From Tundrisphaera sp051175315 (GTDB taxonomy: Bacteria; Planctomycetota; Planctomycetia; Isosphaerales; Isosphaeraceae): DNA of 64,000 nt. The stretch covers positions 3,968,001 through 4,032,000 of the forward strand of contig NZ_CP195100.1 in the NCBI RefSeq assembly GCF_051175315.1, read 5' to 3'. Positions within the stretch are counted from its first letter, which is position 1. The number at the start of each line of letters is the position of its first letter. Both the position numbers and the translations under genes were made by a program. Below the pieces are notes generated by a model, which made no database searches, was not told the DNA's origin, and was given only the letters and a program-made list of their open reading frames with translations. This document shows, piece by piece, positions 28,118 to 36,121 of this stretch.

Positions 28118-29851
28118 TCACCGGGCGATCAGGCGGAAGACCCGATGGACCGAGGTGGCGTCCGGGCTCGCGGTGGCCGTGAAGGTCGCCGCCGAGAACA
28201 TCTCCGCCGCGGCGACGATCTGGTCGAGGTCCGTGACGATGGCTTCGACGCTCCGCCGCCCCCGCTTCGCCAGGCGTTCGGCGATCGACGCGCGGAGGGG
28301 CTTGATCGCGGCCGCCGCCCGCGACAGATCGACCACGCCGAACGTGGTGGCCTCGGGGAAGTTCGCCGCCCGGATGGCCTCCAGCGAGGAAGGGGCGGAC
28401 TGGGTCCCGAACCGGGCGACCGACTCCGGCAGGTTGCCGAGGACCACCCGATCCGGGCCGGAAGTCAGGGCGAAGAGCGTCCGCCTGGCGTTGAGCAGGA
28501 CCAGCACCCGGGCCACGCCCAGGGCCCGGGATTCGACCCGGAGCCGGGCCGATGCCTGCGCGGGTTCGAGGGCATAGATCGAGATCCCGGTGCGGATCGC
28601 ATTCTCGATCGCCGCGGCCGTCCCCGGCGTCTCGGGCCCGGGCTTCACCCCGATCACCGCGACCAGGGGCAGCCGGGTCCTCGCGTCGGCCTGGACCGGC
28701 TCCTCCGCGAAGAGCAGGACGCCCGGGCCGAGCCGGGGCAGGACCACCGAGTCGAGGTCCAAGCCGGCGAGCAGGCCCTGGGCGGCGGATTTGAGGTTCC
28801 GGAACCAGGGGAGGTCGCGCTCGGCGACCAGGCCCGCGGCCGCGTCGCGGAGGGCGACGAAATCCAGGTGGATGACGAACGCGGCGAGCGCGGAACCGGG
28901 CAGCGGGGCGATCGCCGGGCTGGCTGCCGAGGGACGTGTCATCCAGTCCCGGAGCCAGCCGTCGAGCCGCGACGGCTCGATCGACTCGTGGACGTGCAGG
29001 GCGACCCCGCGATCCCACGCCAGCGCGATGCCCATGTAATCCAGGGCGGCGACGTAGCGGGCGAACAGGCCGATGATGCGTTCCTGGGTGGTGGCCGATT
29101 TCCGGCCATCGAGCCCCAGGGAAGCCTCCAGGAGGCGGGGCGAGAGATAGAGGCCCACGAGGGCCTGCGCCGGCAAGGCTTCGCGGACGGATCGGAATCC
29201 CGGGGCATCGGCCAGCGACGGCCCGCCGCCGGCCTTGCGATCCAGGATGTCGTGGATCAGCCCCTCGGAGTTCGACCAGGCGAACGTCCCGTCATCGAAG
29301 GTCGCATAGAACTCGTCGGGACGGCCGGCCCGGGCATATTTGCGGACCGCATAGCCCTCGGGGCCGCGGCGCTTCCGCTCCACGGCCGACAGCTCACCAT
29401 TGCCGAGTTGGGACTCATCCACGGATTGGATCAGGCGGTCGCGTATCGCCCGATCGCGGGCCCGCCCCAGGAGGACCCCTCGCGCCTGCTCGGGGGCGTC
29501 GGGCGGGCCCGGCCGCAGGGCCAGGACCACCGCGTCGCCGAACAACTCATCGCGGATCGAGCCGGGCGCGAGATTGAGCCCCCCCTCGACCTGCCGGACG
29601 ACCCGCTGAACGCCCCGGATCGGGTTCGAGTTGAGCCAGGTCGACACGTGCGGCAGGCGTCCCAGCCCGTCGGCCAGGGGGGATGCGGCGACCTCGCGAT
29701 AGCGATCCCTGAGATTTTCGACCGCGAGTGCAATCCCGGCATCGGGCGGCAGGAGGCGGAACAGGGGATCGGCGGGACCGGCCGCGCCGGCGTGGGGGGC
29801 GAGGGCCAGGCTCCCGGCCAGGGCCAGGGCCGCGATCAGGGCTCGTTGCAT
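28118..29851 (-). CDS. Exported DUF3352-like protein
   Basis: 577 residues from ATG 29851, which has GGAG seven bases upstream. Signal peptide QRALIAALALAGSLALAPHAGA, then PLFRLLPPDAGIALAVENLRD, a block common to planctomycete DUF3352-like proteins. The rest is a long alternating alpha/beta chain without Cys clusters, metal motifs or extra membrane spans (for example FGDAVVLALRPGP, YATFDDGTFAWSNSEGLI). Family assignment is by resemblance only and the function is unknown. It is the last gene of the sigma/anti-sigma/TPR run, 34 bases after the TPR gene, and converges on the BatBC gene with 3 bases between stops. Confidence 0.68.
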   Translation of the reverse strand: MQRALIAALALAGSLALAPHAGAAGPADPLFRLLPPDAGIALAVENLRDRYREVAASPLADGLGRLPHVSTWLNSNPIRGVQRVVRQVEGGLNLAPGSIRDELFGDAVVLALRPGPPDAPEQARGVLLGRARDRAIRDRLIQSVDESQLGNGELSAVERKRRGPEGYAVRKYARAGRPDEFYATFDDGTFAWSNSEGLIHDILDRKAGGGPSLADAPGFRSVREALPAQALVGLYLSPRLLEASLGLDGRKSATTQERIIGLFARYVAALDYMGIALAWDRGVALHVHESIEPSRLDGWLRDWMTRPSAASPAIAPLPGSALAAFVIHLDFVALRDAAAGLVAERDLPWFRNLKSAAQGLLAGLDLDSVVLPRLGPGVLLFAEEPVQADARTRLPLVAVIGVKPGPETPGTAAAIENAIRTGISIYALEPAQASARLRVESRALGVARVLVLLNARRTLFALTSGPDRVVLGNLPESVARFGTQSAPSSLEAIRAANFPEATTFGVVDLSRAAAAIKPLRASIAERLAKRGRRSVEAIVTDLDQIVAAAEMFSAATFTATASPDATSVHRVFRLIAR

Positions 29852-29885
29852 GGACCCACTCCGAAAGAAAAGCATCGGCGAAGAT

Positions 29886-30935
29886 TCAGAAGGATCGCGG
29901 GTGGATCGCCGGGGTGGGGGGTGAGGCGGCCGTCCGGGGCCCGTCCAGGCGTCCCCGAATCGCCACGGCCCGGTCCCGGAAGGGAGGGGCCTCGGCGGCA
30001 CGGCCCGCCCGTTCGAGCCAGTCGGCATATCGATGGAGCGCCCCGATCGTTTCGCGATCCCCCAGAGGGTTGGCGGCATCCAGGACGGCCAGGGCCCGGC
30101 GATACGCGGCCTCGGCCTCGGCAGCTTCGCCGCGCCGCCCTCGGATGTCGGCGATCATCAGGAGGGGGGAGACCAGGTTCCGATGCGTCCGCCCCCGATC
30201 CTGCTCGATGCCCGTCAGGGCCCGCGTCAGGAGGGGGAGGGCCTCGTCGTCCTTGCCCTGGCGGAACAGGGCCCCCGCCAGCCCGAGGACGACCTCGACC
30301 GTGGCGGGGTGCGAGAAGCCCATCAGGGCTTCCCGGAGCGTGATCGCTCGTCCGAGCACGGGCTCGGCCTCCGCGAAGCGCCTCTGGCCGACCAGCAGGC
30401 TCCCCAGGGCGGCCAGGAAATCGGACGTTTCATACTGGTCGGGCTGGTCCAGGGCGTCGTGGATCGCCAGGGCTCGCCGGAGCGATGCCTCGGCCTTGGC
30501 GGATTGCCCGAGCGCCACCTCGATCCGCGCCAGGATCCCCAGGTGGGTCGCCGCCGCGGCGGAATTCGGCCCATACTTCGCCTCGCGGACGGCCAACGCC
30601 CACCGAGCGAGGGGCTCGGCCTGGGCGGCGCGCCCCTGATGCTCCAGGGCCAGGGCCAGGCCGGCATAGCTCCGCGCCATCAGCTGCCGATCCTCGGCCG
30701 GTGCGGCGCGCCGGGCGGCCTCGATGGCCGCCTGGAACTCATGCTCGGCCGTGTCATGGTAGCCTTTGCCGAGCGCCCGCCATCCCGCCTCGTCGTAGGC
30801 GAGCCAGTCGAGGATCCCGTCCGAGGAGCCGACCGGCCCGGTGGTCCGGCGGACTCCCTCCGTGGTCTGCGAGGCCGCCGGGTCGGGGGCCAGGACGATC
30901 AGGGCGGCCGCGAACAGGAGTGGGGGTGACTTCAT
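29886..30935 (-). CDS. Exported tetratricopeptide-repeat protein
   Basis: 349 residues from ATG 30935. Signal peptide MKSPPLLFAAALIVLAPDPAAS, then at least six TPR-like helical pairs of the kinesin-light-chain style (RSYAGLALALEHQGRAAQAEPLARWALA, LGILARIEVALGQSAKAEASLRRALA, LGSLLVGQRRFAEAEPVLGRAITL, and so on). Such repeats form protein-binding solenoids; no enzymatic domain is attached. Position after the ECF sigma factor and its anti-sigma factor, in one orientation, suggests an envelope sensor or effector of that system (inference). Confidence 0.75.
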   Translation of the reverse strand: MKSPPLLFAAALIVLAPDPAASQTTEGVRRTTGPVGSSDGILDWLAYDEAGWRALGKGYHDTAEHEFQAAIEAARRAAPAEDRQLMARSYAGLALALEHQGRAAQAEPLARWALAVREAKYGPNSAAAATHLGILARIEVALGQSAKAEASLRRALAIHDALDQPDQYETSDFLAALGSLLVGQRRFAEAEPVLGRAITLREALMGFSHPATVEVVLGLAGALFRQGKDDEALPLLTRALTGIEQDRGRTHRNLVSPLLMIADIRGRRGEAAEAEAAYRRALAVLDAANPLGDRETIGALHRYADWLERAGRAAEAPPFRDRAVAIRGRLDGPRTAASPPTPAIHPRSF

Positions 30936-31009
30936 GGATGTCGTCCCGGTCGGGGTCCCGGTCGGCGGGCCATCGCCACGATCGTGCGGGGCCCGATCGC
31001 GGCCGGCCC

Positions 31010-31678
31010 TCATTGGGCCGGGAGCAGGAATTCGAAGGCGTGCAACGCCGATCCCGAGAGGGGCCGGGCCCCCTCATCGATCCGGTCTCCCATCAATCTT
31101 AGCAGATCGATCGCGTCCTGGGCCCGCACTGCGTCGCCCGGATCGTCGTCGGAGGGGTCGGCGGCCTCGTCGTCGAGGTCCAGGACGTCCATGCCGATCC
31201 GCGCGGCGGGGGCCGACACCCCCCGCGCCAGCTCGATCGTGGCGGAAGTCGCATCCGTCAGCGCCGAGGCCAGGTGGATCCCGATCTCAGGGCGCGACGG
31301 ACGGGGGGGCGGGGGGCCGGGCCGGGCGGCGATCCAGGCCAGGGCCAGGATCGAGGCGGCCAGCGCCGGCGCCAGCCAGAGGATGCGGCGGGGGAGGGGC
31401 CGGGCTGGGCGCGGCCGGCCGGCCTCCCAGGCGTCGAGGATTCGACGTTCCAGGTCCGGGGAGGGGTCGGGGACCGGCCTCGGCGCGAGCAGGGCCGTGG
31501 AGAGGACGCGATAGCGGGCCGAGGCCGCCCGGCATCGATCGCAGGACGAGGCATGTACCGCGAGGAGGGCGTCCGGCCCGGGGCGGGGGTCGCCCCGCCC
31601 ATCCAGGATCTCGTGCCAGAGTCGGTCCGCATCGTCACACGTCATGGGAAAGGCCTCGGCTCCGCCCCCGCCGTCCAT
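31010..31678 (-). CDS. Zinc-finger (zf-HC2) anti-sigma factor
   Basis: 222 residues from the ATG at 31678, whose first base is the last base of the sigma factor stop (TGATG), so translation is coupled; ATG 31645 (MTCDDADRLWHEI) is an alternative. The N-terminal part has HASSCDRC, the HxxxCxxC of zinc-binding anti-sigma domains. A membrane span (ILWLAPALAASILALAWIAA, about 100-118) separates it from an outer part of about 100 residues with a Pro-rich start and an acidic stretch (DVLDLDDEAADPSDDDPG). It would hold the ECF sigma factor at the membrane until a signal arrives. Confidence 0.8.
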   Translation of the reverse strand: MDGGGGAEAFPMTCDDADRLWHEILDGRGDPRPGPDALLAVHASSCDRCRAASARYRVLSTALLAPRPVPDPSPDLERRILDAWEAGRPRPARPLPRRILWLAPALAASILALAWIAARPGPPPPRPSRPEIGIHLASALTDATSATIELARGVSAPAARIGMDVLDLDDEAADPSDDDPGDAVRAQDAIDLLRLMGDRIDEGARPLSGSALHAFEFLLPAQ

Positions 31679-32211
31679 CAACATTCGACCCCCCTGCGGC
31701 TGAGTTCACCGGCCAGAGTGGCGCGGGCCCGATGGATCCAGGTCTTGACCGTCCCGATCGGCCTCGCCGTGGCCTGGCCGATCTCCTCGTAGGACAGCCC
31801 CTGTTCGTGATAAAGGAGGAAGACCAGGCGATAATTCGGCCGGAGCCGGCCGATGGCGCGTTCCAGCTCGCCGGCGAGCCCTTCGGGGTCGGCCAGCCCG
31901 GGCCGGGGATCGATCGGATCGTCGGCGGCCTCCGAGCGGGCGGGCCGGCGGGCCCGCTGCACCAGCGCCGTCCGGCAACGATTGGCGGCGATCCCCAGGA
32001 GCCAGGGGCGGAGCGGCCGATCGATGTCGAAGCCCCGGATGGCCCCGAGGGCGCGGAGGAAGGAGTCCTGGGTCACATCCTCGGCGTCCTGGCGATGCCC
32101 CATCATCCGGAAGCATAGGCCGAAGACGGCCGCGTGATAGCGTTGGAAGAGCAACCCTGGCGCCCCCGGGTCGTCGGATCGAAGCGATTCGACCAGAGCG
32201 CGGTCGTCCAT
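31678..32211 (-). CDS. ECF-type RNA polymerase sigma factor
   Basis: 177 residues from ATG 32211. Sigma region 2: FQRYHAAVFGLCFRMMGHRQDAEDVTQDSFLRALGAI, with the usual DAEDVTQD. Region 4: LRPNYRLVFLLYHEQGLSYEEIGQATARPIGTVKTWIHRARATL, a canonical helix-turn-helix. No regions 1 or 3, so ECF class. It is translationally coupled to the anti-sigma factor gene. A large GC hairpin (32351-32399) separates it from the next gene upstream. Confidence 0.92.
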   Translation of the reverse strand: MDDRALVESLRSDDPGAPGLLFQRYHAAVFGLCFRMMGHRQDAEDVTQDSFLRALGAIRGFDIDRPLRPWLLGIAANRCRTALVQRARRPARSEAADDPIDPRPGLADPEGLAGELERAIGRLRPNYRLVFLLYHEQGLSYEEIGQATARPIGTVKTWIHRARATLAGELSRRGVEC

Positions 32212-32350
32212 CAACTCGTGCCTTCGCCCCGCGATCGGAGAACCGATGTGCGATCGGTCGTCTCGGGATACCTCTTCGGAGAGGATCACGTTTCAAGATT
32301 CGCCCGGATCGCGGGAAAATTGCAAGCCGGCGATCCCCGGCGCAACGACG

Positions 32351-32399
32351 GACCACCGCCGCCCCCATCCCGGGGACCGGGGCGAGGTCGGCGGTGGTC
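32351..32399. terminator. Large GC-rich hairpin upstream of the sigma gene
   Basis: GACCACCGCCG (32351-32361) pairs perfectly with CGGCGGTGGTC (32389-32399), enclosing a C-run/G-run inner stem. It lies just after the stop of the 32434 gene (-) and before the ECF sigma gene. No T-run is present, so a terminator is a guess; it could also be an mRNA-stabilising stem. Confidence 0.4.
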
Positions 32400-32433
32400 G
32401 CGGGCGGATCGCTCGCGCGGGCGGGGGCCGGTC

Positions 32434-32802
32434 TCAGGCCCCCATCCCGCCGGCCGAGAGGTCTGTCAGCTGCTCGGCCGTGGCCCGGTCGAAATCCCAG
32501 CCATGCATGGCGAGGCCATCGCCGAGGTTGATGGCGATCTCGTGGAGTTCGGGCGAGTCGATCCGCCAGGCGATCTCGGCCAGTTCGCCGGGGGTGACAT
32601 CGGCGAGCATCTGGCCCCTGCGCTCCAGCTCGGATTCGAGGCGAAGGATGGTCTCCAGCATCTCGGCATGGGTCTCGGCGGAACCCCCGACCAGGACGGA
32701 GTGTTCGCCGGTGCTGAGACGTTGGAGGTCATCGCCCGCGTCGAGGCCGAACCCGATGATCGCGGCGCGGAGCCGGCGTGGGCCGGCGTCGGGTTGGGTC
32801 AT
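32434..32802 (-). CDS. Small unknown protein
   Basis: About 122 residues from ATG 32802 (ATG 32826 would add eight). No signal peptide or membrane span. It reads as a soluble alpha/beta protein: LRAAIIGFGLDAGDDLQRLSTGEHSVLVGGSAETHAEMLETILRLESELERRG, then VTPGELAEIAWRIDSPELHEIAINLGDGLAMHGWDFDRAT. The pattern of His, Glu and Asp is regular but matches no motif I know. It is probably real because codon structure and composition are protein-like over the full length. It stands alone between hairpin and small gene. Confidence 0.55.
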   Translation of the reverse strand: MTQPDAGPRRLRAAIIGFGLDAGDDLQRLSTGEHSVLVGGSAETHAEMLETILRLESELERRGQMLADVTPGELAEIAWRIDSPELHEIAINLGDGLAMHGWDFDRATAEQLTDLSAGGMGA

Positions 32803-32980
32803 CATTGCGTTGGAGGCCTTTCGCATCTGAGGGTCGATCGGGCGTGGCGAGCGGTCGAGGGTCCCGGTCCCCTCCGTCGGCTCGAGCCGCCACGCCCGTT
32901 GTTATCGGCTCACCGGACCGGCCCGGACAGCGTCCGAGGCCGGAATCGGCGCCCTCCGCGACAGGCCTCCGTCACGGCAC

Positions 32981-33193
32981 TCATGACCCGCCCAGGCATT
33001 CCTTCGCGGTCGTCCTTGCCACCCGATAGGCTGCACGAAGCGTGATGGCGCGCGCCTCGATCTGTTCCTCACTGAACAGGCGCCCCTCGCTCGGCGGGAG
33101 GCCCGCCAATGCGACGGTCAGCGGCATCAGGTCCAGGAACTGGCGATAGCGCTGCTGAAGATCATTGGCGCCGGCGGCAACTTGGTCGGACAC
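32981..33193 (-). CDS. Small unknown protein, 70 residues
   Basis: GTG start at 33193 with GGAG seven bases upstream, which decides the start; the open frame extends further but only into low-complexity sequence. The 70 residues are helical and hydrophilic (NDLQQRYRQFLDLMPLTVALAGLPPSEGRLFSEEQIEARAITLRAAYRVARTTAKECLGGS read in pieces: QRYRQFLDLMPLTVALAGLP, SEEQIEARAITLRAAYRVAR). One Cys near the end. It is divergent from the DEAD-box helicase gene. No family recognised. Confidence 0.6.
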   Translation of the reverse strand: MSDQVAAGANDLQQRYRQFLDLMPLTVALAGLPPSEGRLFSEEQIEARAITLRAAYRVARTTAKECLGGS

Positions 33194-33400
33194 GGCGGGT
33201 CTCCTGCCTGGGCGTTCTGGAGGGGTCTGCGCGGTGACGAGACGTCTCGTCGGCGGGGGCTGATCGGACCCGCGCAACGGATCAGCTTCGAAGGTAGCGG
33301 AGCGACCCGCCGATCGGCAAGCATCGGCCGCCCCCATCGACGCCTCGGAGCTTGACGCCCAACTCCATCAATTTCGCCCGCGATTCCTCTCTGGTCAGCT

Positions 33401-33429
33401 TTGACGAAGATAGGGTATCGGGGTATATT
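33401..33429 (+). promoter_or_regulatory. Strong sigma-70-type promoter of the helicase gene
   Basis: TTGACG (33401-33406), 17-bp spacer, TATATT (33424-33429). Transcription should start near 33436, so earlier in-frame ATGs (33352, 33433) cannot be, or are unlikely to be, the protein start. Confidence 0.7.
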
Positions 33430-33490
33430 GCCATGGGAAACACTTTGCCGCCGAGGCAAGGTGAAACCCATCTCACCCAAGATGAGTCAC

Positions 33491-33496
33491 AGGAGG
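33491..33496 (+). promoter_or_regulatory. AGGAGG ribosome binding site deciding a TTG start
   Basis: Perfect AGGAGG five bases before an in-frame TTG at 33502. It sets the start of the DEAD-box helicase downstream of the promoter. Confidence 0.75.
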
Positions 33497-33501
33497 TTTG
33501 T

Positions 33502-34734
33502 TTGATCCAACGCGCGGTGGAAGAATCCCCACCTGGCTTCGAGACGATGGGCCTGAGCCGGCCGATGCTCGCGGCCCTCAAGAAGGTGCGTTATACGACC
33601 CCTTCTCCGATCCAGGCCGCCTTGATCCCGGAAGCCCTGGAAGGGCATGACGTGATCGGCCAGGCCAAGACCGGCACCGGGAAGACGGCCTCGTTCGCGA
33701 TCCCGATCATCGAAATGCTCGAAGGCCGCGGCCGCGGTCCCCAGGCCATCATCCTGGCGCCGACCCGCGAACTCGTCCAGCAGATCGTCGTCGAGATCCA
33801 GAAGCTGGCCCACGGCCAGGACGTCTCGGTCTGCGGCATCTACGGCGGCGAGCCGATCGAGAAGCAGCTCCGGGCCCTGGATCGCGGCGTCGACATCATC
33901 GTCGGGACGCCGGGCCGCATCCTCGACCACATCGAGCGCCGCACGCTGAACCTGGAAGGCATCTATCACGTCGTCCTCGACGAGGCCGACCGGATGCTTG
34001 ACATCGGCTTCCGGCCCGACATCGAACGCATCCTGCGCAAGGTCCCCGATCCCCATCAGACCTTGCTGCTCTCCGCAACGATCAGCGACGAGATTCGCGC
34101 CCTGGCCCGACGCTACATGTTCGAGCCGGTCGAGATGAATCTTTCGAAGGATGAGCCTTCGGTCGAGTCGATCAAGCAGTACTACATCACCGTCGAGCAC
34201 GATCGCAAGTACGACCTGCTCGTCCGCCTTCTCGAACGCGACAAGCCGAGCCAGGCGATCGTCTTCACCCGCACCAAGCGGGGGGCCGACAAGCTGGCCG
34301 AGAAGCTTCGCGGCAAGGTCGCCGGCGTGGCCACCATCCACGGTGACCTCACTCAGGCGGTCCGCAACCGCGTCATGCAGGGCTTCCGGAACGGGACGAT
34401 CCCGATCCTGGTGGCCACCGACGTCGTCGGACGCGGCATCGATGTCAACGACATCAGCCACGTCATCAATTTCGACATCCCCGACGATGCCGAAAATTAC
34501 GTCCACCGCATCGGTCGCACCGGCCGGATGGGCAAGAACGGCCTGGCCTACATGTTCGTCTGCCCGGATCAGGGCGAGCCCCTGACCGCGATCGAGAACC
34601 TCATCAACAAGTCGATCCCGGCGCACAAGATCGAAGGCTTTGAAGCCTTCCGCCGCGAACCCCGCCGCGAACCGGCGTTCCAGGAACTGTTCAGCACCAC
34701 CAAGACTCGATCGTTCGCCTATTCTCGCGGTTGA
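33502..34734 (+). CDS. DEAD-box RNA helicase
   Basis: 410 residues from the TTG at 33502. Motifs in order: Q motif (GFETMGLSRPMLAALKKVRYTTPSPIQ), I AKTGTGKT, Ia PTRELVQQ, II DEAD (LDEADRML), III SAT, then IV IVFTRTKRGADKL, V ATDVVGRGIDV, VI HRIGRTGR. The C-terminal extension is short (about 35 residues), with none of the long RGG tail of many RhlE proteins. Unwinds short RNA duplexes; likely roles are ribosome assembly, mRNA decay or cold response, which the sequence cannot separate. Strong promoter and ribosome site suggest high expression. Confidence 0.94.
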   Translation: MIQRAVEESPPGFETMGLSRPMLAALKKVRYTTPSPIQAALIPEALEGHDVIGQAKTGTGKTASFAIPIIEMLEGRGRGPQAIILAPTRELVQQIVVEIQKLAHGQDVSVCGIYGGEPIEKQLRALDRGVDIIVGTPGRILDHIERRTLNLEGIYHVVLDEADRMLDIGFRPDIERILRKVPDPHQTLLLSATISDEIRALARRYMFEPVEMNLSKDEPSVESIKQYYITVEHDRKYDLLVRLLERDKPSQAIVFTRTKRGADKLAEKLRGKVAGVATIHGDLTQAVRNRVMQGFRNGTIPILVATDVVGRGIDVNDISHVINFDIPDDAENYVHRIGRTGRMGKNGLAYMFVCPDQGEPLTAIENLINKSIPAHKIEGFEAFRREPRREPAFQELFSTTKTRSFAYSRG

Positions 34735-34852
34735 GCCTCGCCTTGCGTATTCGGTCTGGCCGACGGGGACAAAAGGCCCGTCGGTTGCCTTGCGGCGAAC
34801 TTCGGTTCGAGAGTTGTGATTGCGGGAGGCAGTTCCTGACTGCCATGGCCTG

Positions 34853-36121
34853 TTACCGAGCCTCGCGGTCTCGGCTGCCTCCCACGGTTCCTCGCCGGAC
34901 TCCCCGCCTCGCCAAATCCAGGAACACCTGCTTCGCCTCCCCGATCAACTCCCGCCCCTCCCTCTCTCCCTCGCCGAATCTCGCCCGATCGCAGCGTTCG
35001 ATCAAACGACGGCATCGGCCCGGCAACACCGGATCCTCGGTGATCTCGGCGATCGTCGCGTCGATCTCGGGAGGGGTGACCACGGCCGAAGGTGGGTGGC
35101 CGATCGCCCTCAGGTAATCGGCGAACGCCGCCGCAACCTGGCGCGCGGCCGTCACTCCGTCGCGGTCGGGGTCCAGCCGGGAGGCCCAGCGCGTCGCCAC
35201 CCTCCTCGGATCATCGGCCATCCTCGGCCCGAGTCGGACGGCCAGGAAGACCGACATGAGGACGGCCAGCACGATACCACCGCCAACGTCCACCCAGGTG
35301 CGATCGCCGGGGCCGGGGGAGGCGGCTGGGCTCGTGGATGAAACCTCGGGCAGGGCCGGGTCGGACCGATCGGGCAGGACCACTAACAATGAGATGCCGG
35401 GCGTATAACGCGTCTGGAACCGACGCGATGCGGGGTCGTAGGCGGCCACGGCGACCGGGGGCAAGGTCCAGCGCCCTGGGCGAGTGGGCCGGATCTGGTA
35501 GATGAAAGTCCGCGTGGGCGGGTCGGGTAGAAATTCGGAGGCGGGGAACGATCGGACCCGCAGGCCGGGGATCTTCGATGCCCAACCCGCCAGGTCGGGG
35601 GGGCGGGCGCTGCCCGATGCCGCCTCCCCGACGATCTCCAACCGATAATTCGTCGTCGATCCGACCAGGAGGGTCGGGGTATCGAGTTTCGCCGCGACCT
35701 CGAACCGGCCGACCCCGCCCAGGAACGCGGAGGGACGGCCCTGGCTCGGCACTCCCAGGATCGTCCTCCGCAATGGTTTCGAAGCCCCGGCCCGATCTCC
35801 CGAATGGACCTTGAACGGCGGGATCACCAGCGGACCGGCCCGGTTGGGGATGACCACAAATCTGCCCGCCGACGATCCCTGGTGCTCAAGCGGAGGAGTT
35901 GGAGAGGGCTCGACCCGATGGATCTCGGCTTCGGCCGGGCTCGGCGGATCGACCCGGATCGGCCCGGTCGCACCCGCCACTTCGACATCGACGGAGAACG
36001 CCTCGCCCACATAGAACGACCGGGCTTCGGCCCGTGCCGTGACCATGAGTTGTGGGGTGGATCGATCATCAGGCTCGGCGACCTGCGCGAGCAGCATCGT
36101 CAGGAGCAGGGCACCGCTCAT
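34853..36121 (-). CDS. BatD-like exported membrane protein
   Basis: 422 residues from the ATG at 36121, which overlaps the stop of the hydrolase gene (ATGA). Signal peptide GALLLTMLLAQVAE, then beta-rich domains like BatD/oxygen-tolerance proteins: MVTARAEARSFYVGEAFSVDVEV, RRTILGVPSQ, PTLLVGSTTNYRLEIVGEA, FIYQIRPTRPGRWTLPPVAVAAYDP. A single membrane span (VDVGGGIVLAVLMSVFLAVRLG, about 300) is followed by a cytoplasmic helical tail of about 110 residues. The other Bat genes are 6.7 kb away on the other strand. Confidence 0.72.
   Translation of the reverse strand: MSGALLLTMLLAQVAEPDDRSTPQLMVTARAEARSFYVGEAFSVDVEVAGATGPIRVDPPSPAEAEIHRVEPSPTPPLEHQGSSAGRFVVIPNRAGPLVIPPFKVHSGDRAGASKPLRRTILGVPSQGRPSAFLGGVGRFEVAAKLDTPTLLVGSTTNYRLEIVGEAASGSARPPDLAGWASKIPGLRVRSFPASEFLPDPPTRTFIYQIRPTRPGRWTLPPVAVAAYDPASRRFQTRYTPGISLLVVLPDRSDPALPEVSSTSPAASPGPGDRTWVDVGGGIVLAVLMSVFLAVRLGPRMADDPRRVATRWASRLDPDRDGVTAARQVAAAFADYLRAIGHPPSAVVTPPEIDATIAEITEDPVLPGRCRRLIERCDRARFGEGEREGRELIGEAKQVFLDLARRGVRRGTVGGSRDREAR

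Larger units (their letters stand above)
33194..33501. other. Divergent region before the helicase gene
   Basis: About 308 bases. The right part carries the helicase promoter (33401-33429), a leader with a small stem (GGTGA...TCACC near 33460-33478) and the AGGAGG ribosome site. The left part shows nothing recognisable. Confidence 0.5.
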
